Notes: generated by a model not told the origin, from the sequence alone. Counted from the stretch's first letter, positions 45,493 through 55,263 are shown. The stretch: 64,000 nucleotides of DNA from Pirellulales bacterium (GCA_028289405.1 JANQPP010000071.1:1-64000); one strand, 5' to 3'. A program made the numbers and translations.

Positions 45493-45717
45493 CACGGTAC
45501 TTCTGTTTTGCTCGCACGGATCAAGTGTTGGGGGCATTGGCCCAATCCGTGGCCGTCATCATCCTCGTTCATGACATTCCGTTGTCAAGGAAAATCTCCG
45601 CCCTTTCGAAAGCGGGCTGGCGGCGGGTAGAATCACGCTGCGGTGGGCGATGCCTATTCCCGTAGGTGACACGGTCCCGGCCCACGGTTGGCCGGCGGCC
45701 AGGAGGAGACCGAGGAC

Positions 45718-46110
45718 ATGTTTGGACCGAGCGCTGGAGAAACCGGATGCATGATCACGGCAGTCGTATTCGGAACGCTCGCCGCGATGCTGTTCCTCTT
45801 CTTCTATCTGGTGCCCGCGGACTACGTGCTGGAGATCCTCCGGCTGGGCGCCGTGGTCGTCGTGTTTGGCTTGGCGATTTCGTTAGTCATGGGGCTCTGG
45901 AAGCTCGTGCTTGACGCGCTAGGAAATGACCAATCCTCGAACGCGAAGGCACTCATTCGGCTCGTGGGCGGAGCGGACCTGCATGGTGAACTGCCCGAGG
46001 GGATCGTGGTTCGGCTCAGGGGAGTCGGGCTATCGGGAACGTTCGTCGTGCTGTTGATTGCCGTGGCGCTGTCCTACTTTATCCTCAATGCCCCGGGATT
46101 GAACCGATAG
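45718..46110 (+). CDS. small membrane protein, unknown
   Basis: A 130-residue protein with three predicted membrane helices: about residues 13-33 (I-T-A-V-V-F-G-T-L-A-A-M-L-F-L-F), 38-60 (L-G-A-V-V-V-V-F-G-L-A-I-S-L-V-M) and 107-125 (F-V-V-L-L-I-A-V-A-L-S-Y-F-I-L). A polar loop with G-G-A-D-L-H-G-E-L-P-E lies between the second and third. I recognise no family. ATG 45718 has GAGG upstream within AGGAGGAGACCGAGG; an ATG at 45688 would add a polar ten residues. It is divergent from the large membrane protein, and the shared promoter region suggests but does not prove a common role. Confidence 0.6.
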   Translation: MFGPSAGETGCMITAVVFGTLAAMLFLFFYLVPADYVLEILRLGAVVVVFGLAISLVMGLWKLVLDALGNDQSSNAKALIRLVGGADLHGELPEGIVVRLRGVGLSGTFVVLLIAVALSYFILNAPGLNR

Positions 46111-46292
46111 CCGTCAACGTTGCAGATCGCTGAATCGGCTGTGGTTAGGTGAACAGCATGCGGAACGTGGAATCTCATTCAAGACATGTCTGCTAGCGTC
46201 CGGCCTGGCGAAATTATGCCCCTGAAATCGCCGCACATGATCCGCGATATGAAGCACGAGCGGAGAAAGCCCGAGTCCGAGGCGGACGGGAA

Positions 46293-47189
46293 TTAGCTTG
46301 TTACCACGGAGTGCGCGGCTAGGGGTCCACCCAGCGATCGGATGATCGTGGCGGTGGGCCCAGCCTTGTTGAGCACATAAAAGTGGATTCCCGGAATTCC
46401 CGCTTCGAGCAATTCGGCCAACTGCCGCGTCGCGAAATCGATGCCGACTTGCGTTTGGGCTTCCACATTCTCGCCACATGCCTCCAGTTGGCTGATCAAG
46501 GAGGCAGGCAGTTTCGCCTTGCAGAGCGAAGTGATCTTCTGAATCTGTGCTAGCCGCAGGATCGGCATCACACCGGGGACGATCGGCACGCGAATTCCCG
46601 TAGCCGCACAGCGATCTCGGAACCGGAAGAAATCCTCATTGTCATAAAAGAGCTGCGTGATCACCACATCGGCGCCGGCATCCACCTTTTGCTTGAGATA
46701 ACGCAAGTCAGTTTCCGGGCTCTCGGCCTCCATGTGTGTTTCTGGGTACCCCGCCACGGCGATGCCGAAATTTGGGAATTCGGACCGAATCAGCGACACC
46801 AATTCGTTGGCGTACGCAAGTCCGCCCTCGATTGCCTGGAACGTGGTTTCCCCTTTGGGCGGATCCCCCCGCAGCGCCACGATATGGTCCACGGAGCGCT
46901 CCGTGGCTTCCCGCAAGAAGTTCCGCAAATCCTCGACACGGGATTGGACGCACGTCAGATGGGCTGCCACGCTCACCCCGTGTTCCTGTTTGACCCGCGT
47001 GACGACATCCAGTGTTTTTTGCCGAGTGGAGCCGCCAGCACCGTAGGTACACGTCACATAACTTGGGCGGAATTGCATCAGCTCTCGAACTTGGCGAAAT
47101 AATTCCTCCTCGGACTTGGGAGTCTTGGGAGGAAAAAGTTCGAAGGAGAGGCCGAATTTGTCCGCGCCGTAGGCTGCCGAAAGTTTCAT
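46293..47189 (-). CDS. metF: methylenetetrahydrofolate reductase
   Basis: A 298-residue FAD enzyme that reduces 5,10-methylene- to 5-methyltetrahydrofolate for methionine synthesis. The TIM-barrel landmarks are all visible: L-S-F-E-L-F-P-P-K-T near residue 14 with the catalytic Glu, V-T-C-T-Y-G-A-G-G-S-T-R near 45, A-H-L-T-C-V, L-R-G-D-P-P near 104, and D-V-V-I-T-Q-L-F-Y-D. The length matches the bacterial catalytic domain without the eukaryotic regulatory half. The gene stands alone; no riboswitch is evident in the 111 bases upstream. Confidence 0.95.
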   Translation of the reverse strand: MKLSAAYGADKFGLSFELFPPKTPKSEEELFRQVRELMQFRPSYVTCTYGAGGSTRQKTLDVVTRVKQEHGVSVAAHLTCVQSRVEDLRNFLREATERSVDHIVALRGDPPKGETTFQAIEGGLAYANELVSLIRSEFPNFGIAVAGYPETHMEAESPETDLRYLKQKVDAGADVVITQLFYDNEDFFRFRDRCAATGIRVPIVPGVMPILRLAQIQKITSLCKAKLPASLISQLEACGENVEAQTQVGIDFATRQLAELLEAGIPGIHFYVLNKAGPTATIIRSLGGPLAAHSVVTS

Positions 47190-47300
47190 GAATCCGTGAA
47201 GTATCCGATAAGAAATTGACTTGGAAAAATCGTGGACGAGTCCATCTTCTGGACTGGAATGGAGCCAGCGAATGACCCCTTTCCCATTTCGCTTCGGTTT

Positions 47301-48539
47301 TTACAGCGAAAGAGGTTCTCCCGCCAGTTGCCGTTCCCGCCCGGTCAAGGCGTACATGGCGTGCAAAAGCTGAACATCGCAAGGGCGTTGCTCCACGTTA
47401 CGACGGGCAAACATGCGGGCTTGCGTCTGCACCATGACGTCCACCGGCAATTCCGAAATCTGGCCAAAAGAGCGGGCGTAATTCACGAAGCTGGGTACGT
47501 TCGTGGTCACGAAGCCGTATAGCATGCTGCAAACGCCGATCACTTTTCCCGTGAAGATGCTGGTATTGATCGCGGTCTTGGAATAGTCGCCGACGATGCA
47601 GCCCACGAACTGCATGTTCGATGCTACGCGCCGGCCATTGTACTCCATGTTCACCGTGCCGTAAGTGTTCTTGAGGTCGCTATTGCATGTCCCCGCGCCC
47701 AGATTGATCCAGCTTCCCAGGTAGCTATGCCCCAGGAATCCATGATGCTGCTTGTTGGTATAGGGCTCGATAATCGAGGCTTCAACCTCTCCTCCGACTT
47801 TCGTCGTATGCCCCAAGGCGACGGCATCTTTGAGCGAGGCATGTTCCAAGATACGCGCCTTTTCGCCCACGTGGACAGGCCCTCGCAGCAAGCAATAAGG
47901 CCCCACGTTCGCGCCCTTTTCCAACACGATTGGTCCGTCCCGTGTGTCGGTCACGACATAATCACCGATTTCCGCGCCTTCCACGGCAAAAACTCCGGGC
48001 CGGACTTCGCGGTACGGTTTACGTTGAATTCGGTCTTGCAGATTCTCGGGCAGTATGGCCAGATGGTTCCGGAGGACATCGTGGGGATAAGACAGCAATG
48101 GAAGCTCGACGTCCCAGGCTGGCAAGTCGAGCGTCCTGAGGTGGTCTTCCAGTGAGCTGCCGCCGAATTGCGGTCCAGAGGATGGTTGGCTTTCGCGCGT
48201 CAACGCGGCGGCCACACTTCCGTTGACTTGAGCGAAGCCGGGTTCTGCTTTCTGAATCAGCCGCCGGAGCGTTTCCCGCGTGGCGACCGAGGGGACCAGC
48301 CGCGCGTTCACGAACAGCGCGAGACCGGACGCGTCCGGCGAAGATGGTAAAATGTCGGGGAAATCGGCGAGGACCGTCTCCCACAGATGAGGCCGGGCAC
48401 TCGAGCGGATTTCTTCCGACAACTCGCGCAGTATGTCGATTAGCCGGTAACTGCCGCAGGAAACAGCAAAGGCTGGTCGTCCAATCGTGATCGGATAAAG
48501 CTGCTCGACTTGGCTATCTTCAAAAACGACGATGCGCAT
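47301..48539 (-). CDS. GlmU-like sugar nucleotidyltransferase family protein
   Basis: A 412-residue protein of the NTP_transf_4/GlmU-like type known from Bacteroidota and Planctomycetota. The N-terminal half (I-V-V-F-E-D, then L-Y-P-I-T-I-G-R-P) lacks the classical G-x-G-T-R nucleotide loop of GlmU. The C-terminal half (about 190-370) is a left-handed beta helix of hexapeptides containing G-E-K-A-R-I-L-E-H-A-S and L-G-H-S-Y-L-G-S-W-I-N-L-G-A-G-T-C-N-S-D-L, as in the acetyltransferase part of GlmU. It may activate or acetylate a sugar phosphate; a substrate cannot be given. ATG 48539 is preferred over the GTG just before it because GGGGAG is seven bases upstream. Confidence 0.85.
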   Translation of the reverse strand: MRIVVFEDSQVEQLYPITIGRPAFAVSCGSYRLIDILRELSEEIRSSARPHLWETVLADFPDILPSSPDASGLALFVNARLVPSVATRETLRRLIQKAEPGFAQVNGSVAAALTRESQPSSGPQFGGSSLEDHLRTLDLPAWDVELPLLSYPHDVLRNHLAILPENLQDRIQRKPYREVRPGVFAVEGAEIGDYVVTDTRDGPIVLEKGANVGPYCLLRGPVHVGEKARILEHASLKDAVALGHTTKVGGEVEASIIEPYTNKQHHGFLGHSYLGSWINLGAGTCNSDLKNTYGTVNMEYNGRRVASNMQFVGCIVGDYSKTAINTSIFTGKVIGVCSMLYGFVTTNVPSFVNYARSFGQISELPVDVMVQTQARMFARRNVEQRPCDVQLLHAMYALTGRERQLAGEPLSL

Positions 48540-48561
48540 CACGCGCTCCCCTCAATCGATT

Positions 48562-48726
48562 TCAGGCGGCCACGATTCGTTTCCAGCGCGTGCTATTGCG
48601 TAAGGAGATCTTTTCCTTCGGATGGCTCACCGGTCCACGCACTTGAAGCAGCTCGCGGCGGACTACCCATTTCAACATAGCATGCGACATGCCCGGCGCA
48701 CTCCGTTCGGTCCATTCAATCCGCAT
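48562..48726 (-). CDS. possible small basic protein upstream of the GlmU-like gene
   Basis: A 54-residue open frame that begins M-R-I-E-W-T-E-R and ends K-R-I-V-A-A 22 bases before the start of the GlmU-like gene on the same strand. It is basic, with a V-V-R-R-E-L-L-Q-V-R-G-P stretch, and no family is recognised. An earlier ATG at 48747 adds seven residues; AGGCGG precedes the 48726 start weakly. Its position directly ahead of a conserved gene and its orderly composition argue for a real leader-type or small protein, but the evidence is thin. Confidence 0.4.
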   Translation of the reverse strand: MRIEWTERSAPGMSHAMLKWVVRRELLQVRGPVSHPKEKISLRNSTRWKRIVAA

Positions 48727-48911
48727 GATCCGCCTGCTAGCCGACATAGGGTACGGGATCGCTGCGACAATAACGGTCGTCCCCGCCCGGAACCTCTCGC
48801 CGCGGCTGTTGCCAGACCACTTGCGCTCGCTTGCACTTTTGGGTGTGGTGCGTCATTCTGCCCGACTCGTGAAACGAAATTTCGAAGCCGTGAGATTGAG
48901 GGTAACCCGAC

Positions 48912-49715
48912 ATGAGGGAGATGGGAGTGGCGCGGGAAGCGGCGCGGGCCGCCGCCCGGGTATTGATGGAGCATTTTCGCGGCGATCTGATGGTGCGCCA
49001 CAAGGACGCCAACCGGACGTATGATTTGGTCTCGGAAGCCGATTTGGCTTCCGAGCGGGCCCTCGTGGAAGTGCTCCGAGATTCCTGCCCGGAGCATGCG
49101 ATCTTGAGCGAGGAATCGCACCATGCCGAGGCGAGCAGCGAGCATCTGTGGATCGTGGATCCTCTGGATGGCACGAACAACTATCTGCACGGCATTCCTC
49201 ATTTCGCCGTATCCATCGCGTACTATCGGCATGGCGAGCCGACTTGTGGAGTCATCTACAATCCGGCCCGCGAGGATTGGTACGAATCCACGAGGGGGGA
49301 AGGAGCGTTTCACAATGGCCAGCCGGCCCGAGTGGCGGAACATACGGCGCTCGACAAAGCCCTTGTGGGCGTCGGCTTTTACTATGACCGGGGCGCGATG
49401 ATGGAGGCCACTCTGGCGGCGATTCGCGATCTATTCCGTCACCACATCCATGGCCTGCGGCGAATGGGTACCGCTTCGCTCGACTTGGCTCAGGTTGGAA
49501 CCGGATTGTTCGGTGGATTTTTCGAATACGAACTCTCCGCGTGGGACTTCGCGGCGGGGCGGCTCTTCGTGGAGGAGGCTGGCGGTAAGATCACCGACTG
49601 CTTGGGCCAGCCGCTACCACTTGCCCGGTCGAGCCTGCTGGCCTCCAATGGGACATTGCACGCGGACTTGTTGAAAATCGTGCGGCAGCATTACGAGTCG
49701 CTACACTCCGCGTAG
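48912..49715 (+). CDS. inositol monophosphatase family phosphatase
   Basis: A 267-residue magnesium-dependent phosphatase of the SuhB/HisN family. The metal and catalytic residues are visible: S-E-E-S in the N-terminal third, D-P-L-D-G-T-N-N-Y near residue 80, and W-D-F-A-A-G near 215. The length fits. Family members dephosphorylate inositol 1-phosphate, histidinol phosphate, fructose-1,6-bisphosphate or PAP, and the sequence alone does not separate these. ATG 48912 has GAGGG upstream. It may share a message with the PhyH gene 24 bases downstream. Confidence 0.9.
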   Translation: MREMGVAREAARAAARVLMEHFRGDLMVRHKDANRTYDLVSEADLASERALVEVLRDSCPEHAILSEESHHAEASSEHLWIVDPLDGTNNYLHGIPHFAVSIAYYRHGEPTCGVIYNPAREDWYESTRGEGAFHNGQPARVAEHTALDKALVGVGFYYDRGAMMEATLAAIRDLFRHHIHGLRRMGTASLDLAQVGTGLFGGFFEYELSAWDFAAGRLFVEEAGGKITDCLGQPLPLARSSLLASNGTLHADLLKIVRQHYESLHSA

Positions 49716-49739
49716 TTCATCTTCAGTCGAGGTGCCCAT

Positions 49740-50579
49740 ATGGCCGAACGGCAAGAGTTCCAAATCATCCCCGATGAGAATGATATTACGCGGCTGGAGC
49801 GGGATTTTCGTTTTTGCCCTGCCGACGTCGCGCAGGCCGAGACCTTTTCTCAGGAACAGGTGGAACATTTTAATCGAGAAGGATACGTAAAAAACCTTCG
49901 AGTCTTTGATGCCGAGGAGATCGTCTCGATCCGTGAATATTTCGACGGTTTATTGCAAGCGGAACTGGCACGCGGTGGTGACAGCTATTCCATCAGCACG
50001 GCACATCTCAAACATGGCCGCGTGTACGATCTGCTCACCGATTCCCGCATCGTGGCCTACGTCCGGGATCTGCTCGGTCCGGATGTGATTGGCTGGGGTT
50101 CTCACTTTTTTTGCAAGATGCCCGGCGATGGCCGCCGCGTGGCCTGGCATCAAGATGCCAGCTACTGGCCGCTAAGTCCTTCCCGCACGGTCACGGTGTG
50201 GCTGGCCATCGATGATGCGGACGTGGACAACGGTTGCATGCGGTTTCTGGCCGGTTCCCATCATTTTGGACATCTGACCTACGTGCAGAGCACTCCGGAA
50301 GAGCACAACGTGCTCGATCAGACCGTGGAAAACGCTGAGCAATATGGCTCGCCCGTCGATGTCGAAATGGCGGCGGGGGAGATTTCGCTGCATAGCGATC
50401 TGCTGTTGCATGGCTCGGAAGCTAATAAGTCGTCGCGGCGGCGCTGTGGACTGACCTTGCGATATTGCGCGACCGAGGTACGGGCGGCTCTGGATTGGAG
50501 CCAAAAAGGGGTCATCGTTAGCGGGTCCGATGCGAGTGGGCATTGGGCCAATCCGCCACGCCCTAGCGACTCGGACTGA
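49740..50579 (+). CDS. phytanoyl-CoA dioxygenase (PhyH) family protein
   Basis: A 279-residue Fe(II)/2-oxoglutarate dioxygenase. The iron-binding facial triad is visible as H-Q-D in A-W-H-Q-D-A-S-Y-W-P near residue 140 and a distal His in L-L-L-H-G-S near 220, with a 2-oxoglutarate-anchoring Arg in the R-R-R-C-G-L-T-L-R stretch. Bacterial PhyH proteins hydroxylate varied small molecules, so the substrate is unknown. ATG 49740 has GAGGTG five bases upstream. Its last 17 bases overlap the end of comEC on the opposite strand. Confidence 0.9.
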   Translation: MAERQEFQIIPDENDITRLERDFRFCPADVAQAETFSQEQVEHFNREGYVKNLRVFDAEEIVSIREYFDGLLQAELARGGDSYSISTAHLKHGRVYDLLTDSRIVAYVRDLLGPDVIGWGSHFFCKMPGDGRRVAWHQDASYWPLSPSRTVTVWLAIDDADVDNGCMRFLAGSHHFGHLTYVQSTPEEHNVLDQTVENAEQYGSPVDVEMAAGEISLHSDLLLHGSEANKSSRRRCGLTLRYCATEVRAALDWSQKGVIVSGSDASGHWANPPRPSDSD

Positions 50580-53148
50580 GCGGTCCCCAATTCAACTTCT
50601 TGCGTGGCTCCACGTCCGAGTCCGAAAGAAATGCGGATACATACAATTGTCCTTGATGGACCTCGGCGGTCACCGCTCCACGGATGGCAGTGTGCCAAAC
50701 GCGGGCATCCGTCCGTTTTTGGAAACCTCCATCGCTCGGAGTGAGATATCTGCTACCGCCACTGACGAAAATATGTTGAGGCTGGCACCAATCCAAGAAT
50801 TCCACGGGATTGCTCGCGAGACTGCCGTGATGCGGCGCCAAAAGGACATCGCAGTGCCAAGGCTCCTCGGACATCACATCGTACAGACCTTCGTCTTCGA
50901 GATCCCCCGTGAGCAGAAAGCGGAAATCTCCGCATTCGATGGCCAGCACCAGGCTATTCGCGTTGTCCGAGCCCGGAATACCATCACTCGTCGGATGGAA
51001 GACTTCCACGCGGCAATCGCTATGCGTGCGGAAACGATGGTCACTCCAAACCGAGCGGACTGGAATTCGTTTCGCCTTCAAGGAGTCCAACGTTGCTCGC
51101 AAAGCTGGACCCGGCGCACGCAGTGTTGTCGGTGACGAATAGACATGGCCGATGGAGAATTTTTCGGCCAAGTGGGGCAGCGTATTGAAGTGGTCGGCAT
51201 CGTCGTGCGAGATGATCACCGCGTCGAGGTGCGTGATTCCTTTCGACCAAAGAACGCTTTCAATCGTCCTGGCTCCAGATTCTGGTGAGCGCAAGGTGCC
51301 CGCGTCGTAGAGCATGGTTCGCTGCCCGGGCAGTTCCAGCAGGACCGATAGCCCATGGCCCACGGAGATCGCGGTCATGGCCAAGCGGCCACGTTGGAGA
51401 ACGTGGCGCTCGTAGGCGGGGACCAATAACCCCAACGCCACCCAGATGATCAGCAACCAGCGAATTTGTCTGGGAGAGACCAGTATCGGGATCCCAGAAA
51501 CGCCCAACCAGAGGAGTGTATACCATCCCACTAGCCACCAATCGGAAGGTCCCGGAACCCAGGCGTACGTTCCTGGCCACTCGGCAATGGCCGTCAGTAA
51601 TTGGGGGAAGAAGGAGAAAATCGGCTGAAACATGCCGGCGACAAGCGGCGCGAGAGGCGGAATCCCCCATCCCACGATTGCCAAGATGAACACTCCCAAC
51701 AGGGCCAGCGTGCAGGGAATCGATAGCAAGATCGAAAGGGGGATACCCACCCAAGATACGATATGAAAACGGGCCGCGATCAGCGGCATGGTCGTCAACC
51801 AGATGGTCAGGGAAATCAGCGTGGCGAGTCTCATGACATCCACCACTCGCCGAGTTCTGCGGGCAAGTGGCGTTCCCGTTTGCCAAGCCAAGGCATGCCA
51901 AGGATTCTCGGCACGACGGAGCCTCCAGAAACGGCCGCACCACATGATCGCGGCCATCGCCAAAAACGAAAGCTGTGTTCCCGAGTTCAACAGCGATGAC
52001 GGATTGACGGCCAAAATGGCCAGGCCAGCCAGGGCCAGCGTATTGAACGAGAGTCTCCGTCGGCCTTGCACACGCCCGAGCAGGCGAGCCCCACACAGTG
52101 TCCACACGAGGATCATGGCCCGCAGCGCGGGAGGGCGAGCGCCCGTGTAAAGCGTGTACAATCCGGTCACAGCGATGATGACTAGCCACAGATGAGTGCG
52201 GCGCAGTGGAAAGCAACGTCCCAACGCGTAGAACATGCTCCCCACGATGCCCACATGCAGGCCAGAGACTGTCAACAGATGCAGGCACCCGGTTCGCGCG
52301 AAGGCATCCCATTGCTCGTCGGACATCTCGTCACGACTTCCCAGCAATAATGCCTTGGCGACACCCCGTCCCGGCTCTTCGACCCAACGGTCGAGCACCG
52401 CATGTCCGGCTTGCCTGGCTTTTGACAACCAGCGGCTTGGATACCAGCCCGATCCCGATTCGATGACGCTCACACACAACGGGTGGTCCGTGCCGACGAT
52501 GCAAGCGATTCCTGCCGATCGTTGATGTTTGGCATAATCAAACTCGCCAGGGTTTCCCGACGGGCGGGGGCGCTGGAGTTGGCCGAAAATTGAAAGTGAG
52601 TCTCCGGGACGGATCCCCAACAGATGTCCTTGGGAATGAAGGGCTACACTCCCCGTCGCCGGGATCCAAACTTGGCCGTCACGAATCGCCGATACACGAA
52701 TCCGGAGCCGCGACCGATCGTAAGTCGGGATGATGCGTCCCGGATCAAATGCAGGTGCCGCGATCGTGCGCGGCGCTTCGAGGGCGATTCCGCGTAGTGC
52801 CACCGGCCGCGCCTGTTCCCCTGCCCAACGCGCAATGTGAAGCTCGGGGAACCAACGCCAGTGCGCGGCGTGCCAACCGCCGGCAGCGGAAAAACAGGCG
52901 GACAGCAAACAACAGGTCGCCGCGCGTTCCCAGCCGAAACGCCACGCCGCGACCCAAGCGATCAACAGTCCGAAAGCGGCAGCAAATACGGCAGGCGGAG
53001 AAAGCGCCCACAAAAAATGATCCAAAAGAATCCCGCCGCTGGCCGCGAGGAATACAAAGACCAAGGGCTGGTAGGGAATACCCGTGCTCTCGCGCACAAT
53101 GGCTGGCGCGGAAGCGAGCGGTCTTTTCGAGGATAGGGAGGTAGGCAT
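50563..53148 (-). CDS. comEC: ComEC/Rec2 DNA-uptake channel protein
   Basis: An 861-residue integral membrane protein that carries transforming DNA across the cytoplasmic membrane. The N terminus has two membrane helices followed by an OB-like DUF4131 domain (about 60-220). The competence domain (250-530) starts at the hallmark L-T-V-S-G-L-H-V-G-I and has many helices with Y-T-L-Y-T-G-A-R-P-P-A-L-R-A. The C-terminal metallo-beta-lactamase-like domain (from about 580) keeps I-I-S-H-D-D-A-D-H-F and L-L-T-G-D-L-E, so the putative nuclease site looks intact. No other competence gene is in the window. The 3' end overlaps the PhyH gene by 17 bases, tail to tail. Confidence 0.92.
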   Translation of the reverse strand: MPTSLSSKRPLASAPAIVRESTGIPYQPLVFVFLAASGGILLDHFLWALSPPAVFAAAFGLLIAWVAAWRFGWERAATCCLLSACFSAAGGWHAAHWRWFPELHIARWAGEQARPVALRGIALEAPRTIAAPAFDPGRIIPTYDRSRLRIRVSAIRDGQVWIPATGSVALHSQGHLLGIRPGDSLSIFGQLQRPRPSGNPGEFDYAKHQRSAGIACIVGTDHPLCVSVIESGSGWYPSRWLSKARQAGHAVLDRWVEEPGRGVAKALLLGSRDEMSDEQWDAFARTGCLHLLTVSGLHVGIVGSMFYALGRCFPLRRTHLWLVIIAVTGLYTLYTGARPPALRAMILVWTLCGARLLGRVQGRRRLSFNTLALAGLAILAVNPSSLLNSGTQLSFLAMAAIMWCGRFWRLRRAENPWHALAWQTGTPLARRTRRVVDVMRLATLISLTIWLTTMPLIAARFHIVSWVGIPLSILLSIPCTLALLGVFILAIVGWGIPPLAPLVAGMFQPIFSFFPQLLTAIAEWPGTYAWVPGPSDWWLVGWYTLLWLGVSGIPILVSPRQIRWLLIIWVALGLLVPAYERHVLQRGRLAMTAISVGHGLSVLLELPGQRTMLYDAGTLRSPESGARTIESVLWSKGITHLDAVIISHDDADHFNTLPHLAEKFSIGHVYSSPTTLRAPGPALRATLDSLKAKRIPVRSVWSDHRFRTHSDCRVEVFHPTSDGIPGSDNANSLVLAIECGDFRFLLTGDLEDEGLYDVMSEEPWHCDVLLAPHHGSLASNPVEFLDWCQPQHIFVSGGSRYLTPSDGGFQKRTDARVWHTAIRGAVTAEVHQGQLYVSAFLSDSDVEPRKKLNWGPLSPSR

Positions 53149-53199
53149 CGGGGCCGGCCCAAGGCTTTTACCGCTTTGGCCGGCGGCCGGATGTGGCCT

Positions 53200-55044
53200 C
53201 TACCGGTGCCGAGATGCGGAAAAACCGGTCGCTGGAATTTGGGACATGCGCTCCGTGGCACGCTCTCCGGCAAGCCTTTGCGCGAGTGCTTGCCGGTGAT
53301 GGCCCACGATGAGTACCTGCCCTTCCTTGAGAAAACGGGGGGCCTTGGCCACCACCGTTATACTCGCTTTGAGCGGCGAGGAAAGTTTTTCCAATTCGTG
53401 GTCGGTCGTGAGTAGCAGGCCGTGTGGGGTATCAAGCAAGAATTGATCGACCTCTTCCAGCGTCTCCAACCTGGGAATCGTCTGGCCGGCATAGTACACA
53501 TAGCTCGGCTCGACGAGGCCCCAGGATACCAATTCGATCTCGTCCGGTTGTTCGCGTAGCCATCCCAACAATTTGGGGCTGCTTTGGTATTGGGCGATTC
53601 GAGGAGCCCCCCAACCGGCTCCCAAGGCGAGAAACAATCCAGCGGACAAAGCAAATGCTCCCGCCGCATGGGCGGTTTTATGGCGGTAGAAGTACCAGGC
53701 CCCCAGCGCCCCGCCAGCCAGAGGAATCATTCCCAACAGGCCAATCGCAAACTCTCGCGGTAGGAACCAGTACGCGGCGATGGTTCCACCGACCAGAATC
53801 AGGGCACCCTGAATGCCCAAGAGCACGAAACTGGCCATCCACCACTTGTGCGACAACCCGCTCGCGTCGCTACTGAAGCGATGTAGTGCCAAGCCCAACA
53901 GCACCGCCAAGGCGGGATAAACGGGCAGAATATAGTTGGGCAGTTTGGTCTGAGCGAGGGAAAAGAACACCAAGTAGACGGCTGCCCAGATGCACAAAAA
54001 GGCGACTCCGGCACGAGACGCGGGATTTTCGCGACTCTGTTCACGGACCGCTTTCCCGGCTGGCACCAGGAAGTTTGACCAAGGGAAAAAACCGATCAGC
54101 AGCGCGACCAAATAATAGACCACCGGCCCACGGTGACCTTCCATGGGTTGCAAGAACCGGCCCAGGTTGTGCTCGCCCAGGAATCGGGAGACAAACGCTC
54201 CGTCGGTCTTCCAGGCTACGGATAAATACCAGGGCAAGGCCACGCAGCCCACGATGACCAGCGCCGTCAACGGACGTGCCGCCCAGACAGAGTGGACCAA
54301 GTTCGCGGGCGCCAGCCACGCGAATTCTTGTTTGGCCCGTTCCCACCAAGAACCGGCGGATGGTGTTTTGGCATTATTCATGAGGGCCTTCGAGAGATTG
54401 GCTCGATTCCATGCCAAATACAGGACGATCACTGTTGTCGGCAGCAGCACGCCCACGGGCCCCTTGGCTAATACCGCCATGCCCATCAGCGCGTAAGACA
54501 CCGCGAAATGCCAAAATGACGGAGCCAGCAACCGGTCTGGATTTCCTTGGTGCGAAGGAGCTTCTTCCGGGCCGGTTTTGGGAAACATCCCCAGGACGAA
54601 GACGGAAAGCGCTGCCGTCGCGAAAAAGATCAAACAGGCATCCGGCGTCGCGGCACGGGCGATGACCACGAAATTCAGGCTCGTGGCGATCACCAGGCCA
54701 GCCCACAGACCCGCCCCAGCGCCGAACAGTCGGCGTCCCACATGGTACGTGAGCAACGTGATCCCCAGCCCGAGTAGTGCCGAACCAAATCGGGCGCCGA
54801 ATTCGTTTTCGCCGAACACGGAATACGCCGCCATCATCACCCAGTACAGCAGCACCGGCTTATGAGGGCGTAGTTCACCGTTGAAAGTGGGAACAATCCA
54901 GTCGCCATTCTTCTTCATTTCCACCGCGCAACGGGCATTCCGCGGTTCGTCCCGGTCCCACAAGCCGGCCTTGCCGAGGTTCCAAAAGAAGAGGCATCCC
55001 GCCACGGCGCAGAGCAAAGCTTGATGGCGCAAAGAATTGGACAT
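53200..55044 (-). CDS. glycosyltransferase, GT39/ArnT-like membrane protein
   Basis: A 614-residue polytopic membrane protein of the GT-C superfamily (dolichyl-phosphate mannosyltransferase/ArnT type). The first loop carries the catalytic acidic pair in G-L-W-D-R-D-E-P-R-N-A-R near residue 30, followed by G-D-W-I-V-P-T-F-N-G and K-P-V-L-L-Y-W, all typical. Around 11-13 helices follow, and a soluble C-terminal portion of about 100 residues. It probably moves a sugar from a polyprenyl-phosphate donor to an extracytoplasmic acceptor such as lipid A or a protein. The start is ATG 55044 with AGGGGA upstream; the longer open frame to 55146 is not family-like. comEC is 51 bases downstream. Confidence 0.9.
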   Translation of the reverse strand: MSNSLRHQALLCAVAGCLFFWNLGKAGLWDRDEPRNARCAVEMKKNGDWIVPTFNGELRPHKPVLLYWVMMAAYSVFGENEFGARFGSALLGLGITLLTYHVGRRLFGAGAGLWAGLVIATSLNFVVIARAATPDACLIFFATAALSVFVLGMFPKTGPEEAPSHQGNPDRLLAPSFWHFAVSYALMGMAVLAKGPVGVLLPTTVIVLYLAWNRANLSKALMNNAKTPSAGSWWERAKQEFAWLAPANLVHSVWAARPLTALVIVGCVALPWYLSVAWKTDGAFVSRFLGEHNLGRFLQPMEGHRGPVVYYLVALLIGFFPWSNFLVPAGKAVREQSRENPASRAGVAFLCIWAAVYLVFFSLAQTKLPNYILPVYPALAVLLGLALHRFSSDASGLSHKWWMASFVLLGIQGALILVGGTIAAYWFLPREFAIGLLGMIPLAGGALGAWYFYRHKTAHAAGAFALSAGLFLALGAGWGAPRIAQYQSSPKLLGWLREQPDEIELVSWGLVEPSYVYYAGQTIPRLETLEEVDQFLLDTPHGLLLTTDHELEKLSSPLKASITVVAKAPRFLKEGQVLIVGHHRQALAQRLAGERATERMSQIPATGFSASRHR

Positions 55045-55263
55045 CCGGGAATCCCCTTCATGCATTGTTTCGGGCACGCATCGTACACACACAACGTTGG
55101 CGCGAGTGGGGACTTTAGAGAAACCATGGCCATACGGCAATGTCATTTCGCGAGATTTGTGGCCGATGTGGTTTGGGGCACGCCAGCAGTGTCAGCCCTG
55201 TCGCCGTTCGGCTAAGCTTGATGAGGGCTCCGCACACGTGAATTGTCGTGAGGAAATTCTTTG

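Noticed and set aside
51260-52312. A 350-codon frame on the minus strand inside comEC
   Set aside because: It lies in another frame of the same strand as comEC, whose protein has full family motifs; its translation has no domain features and is a shadow of codon bias.
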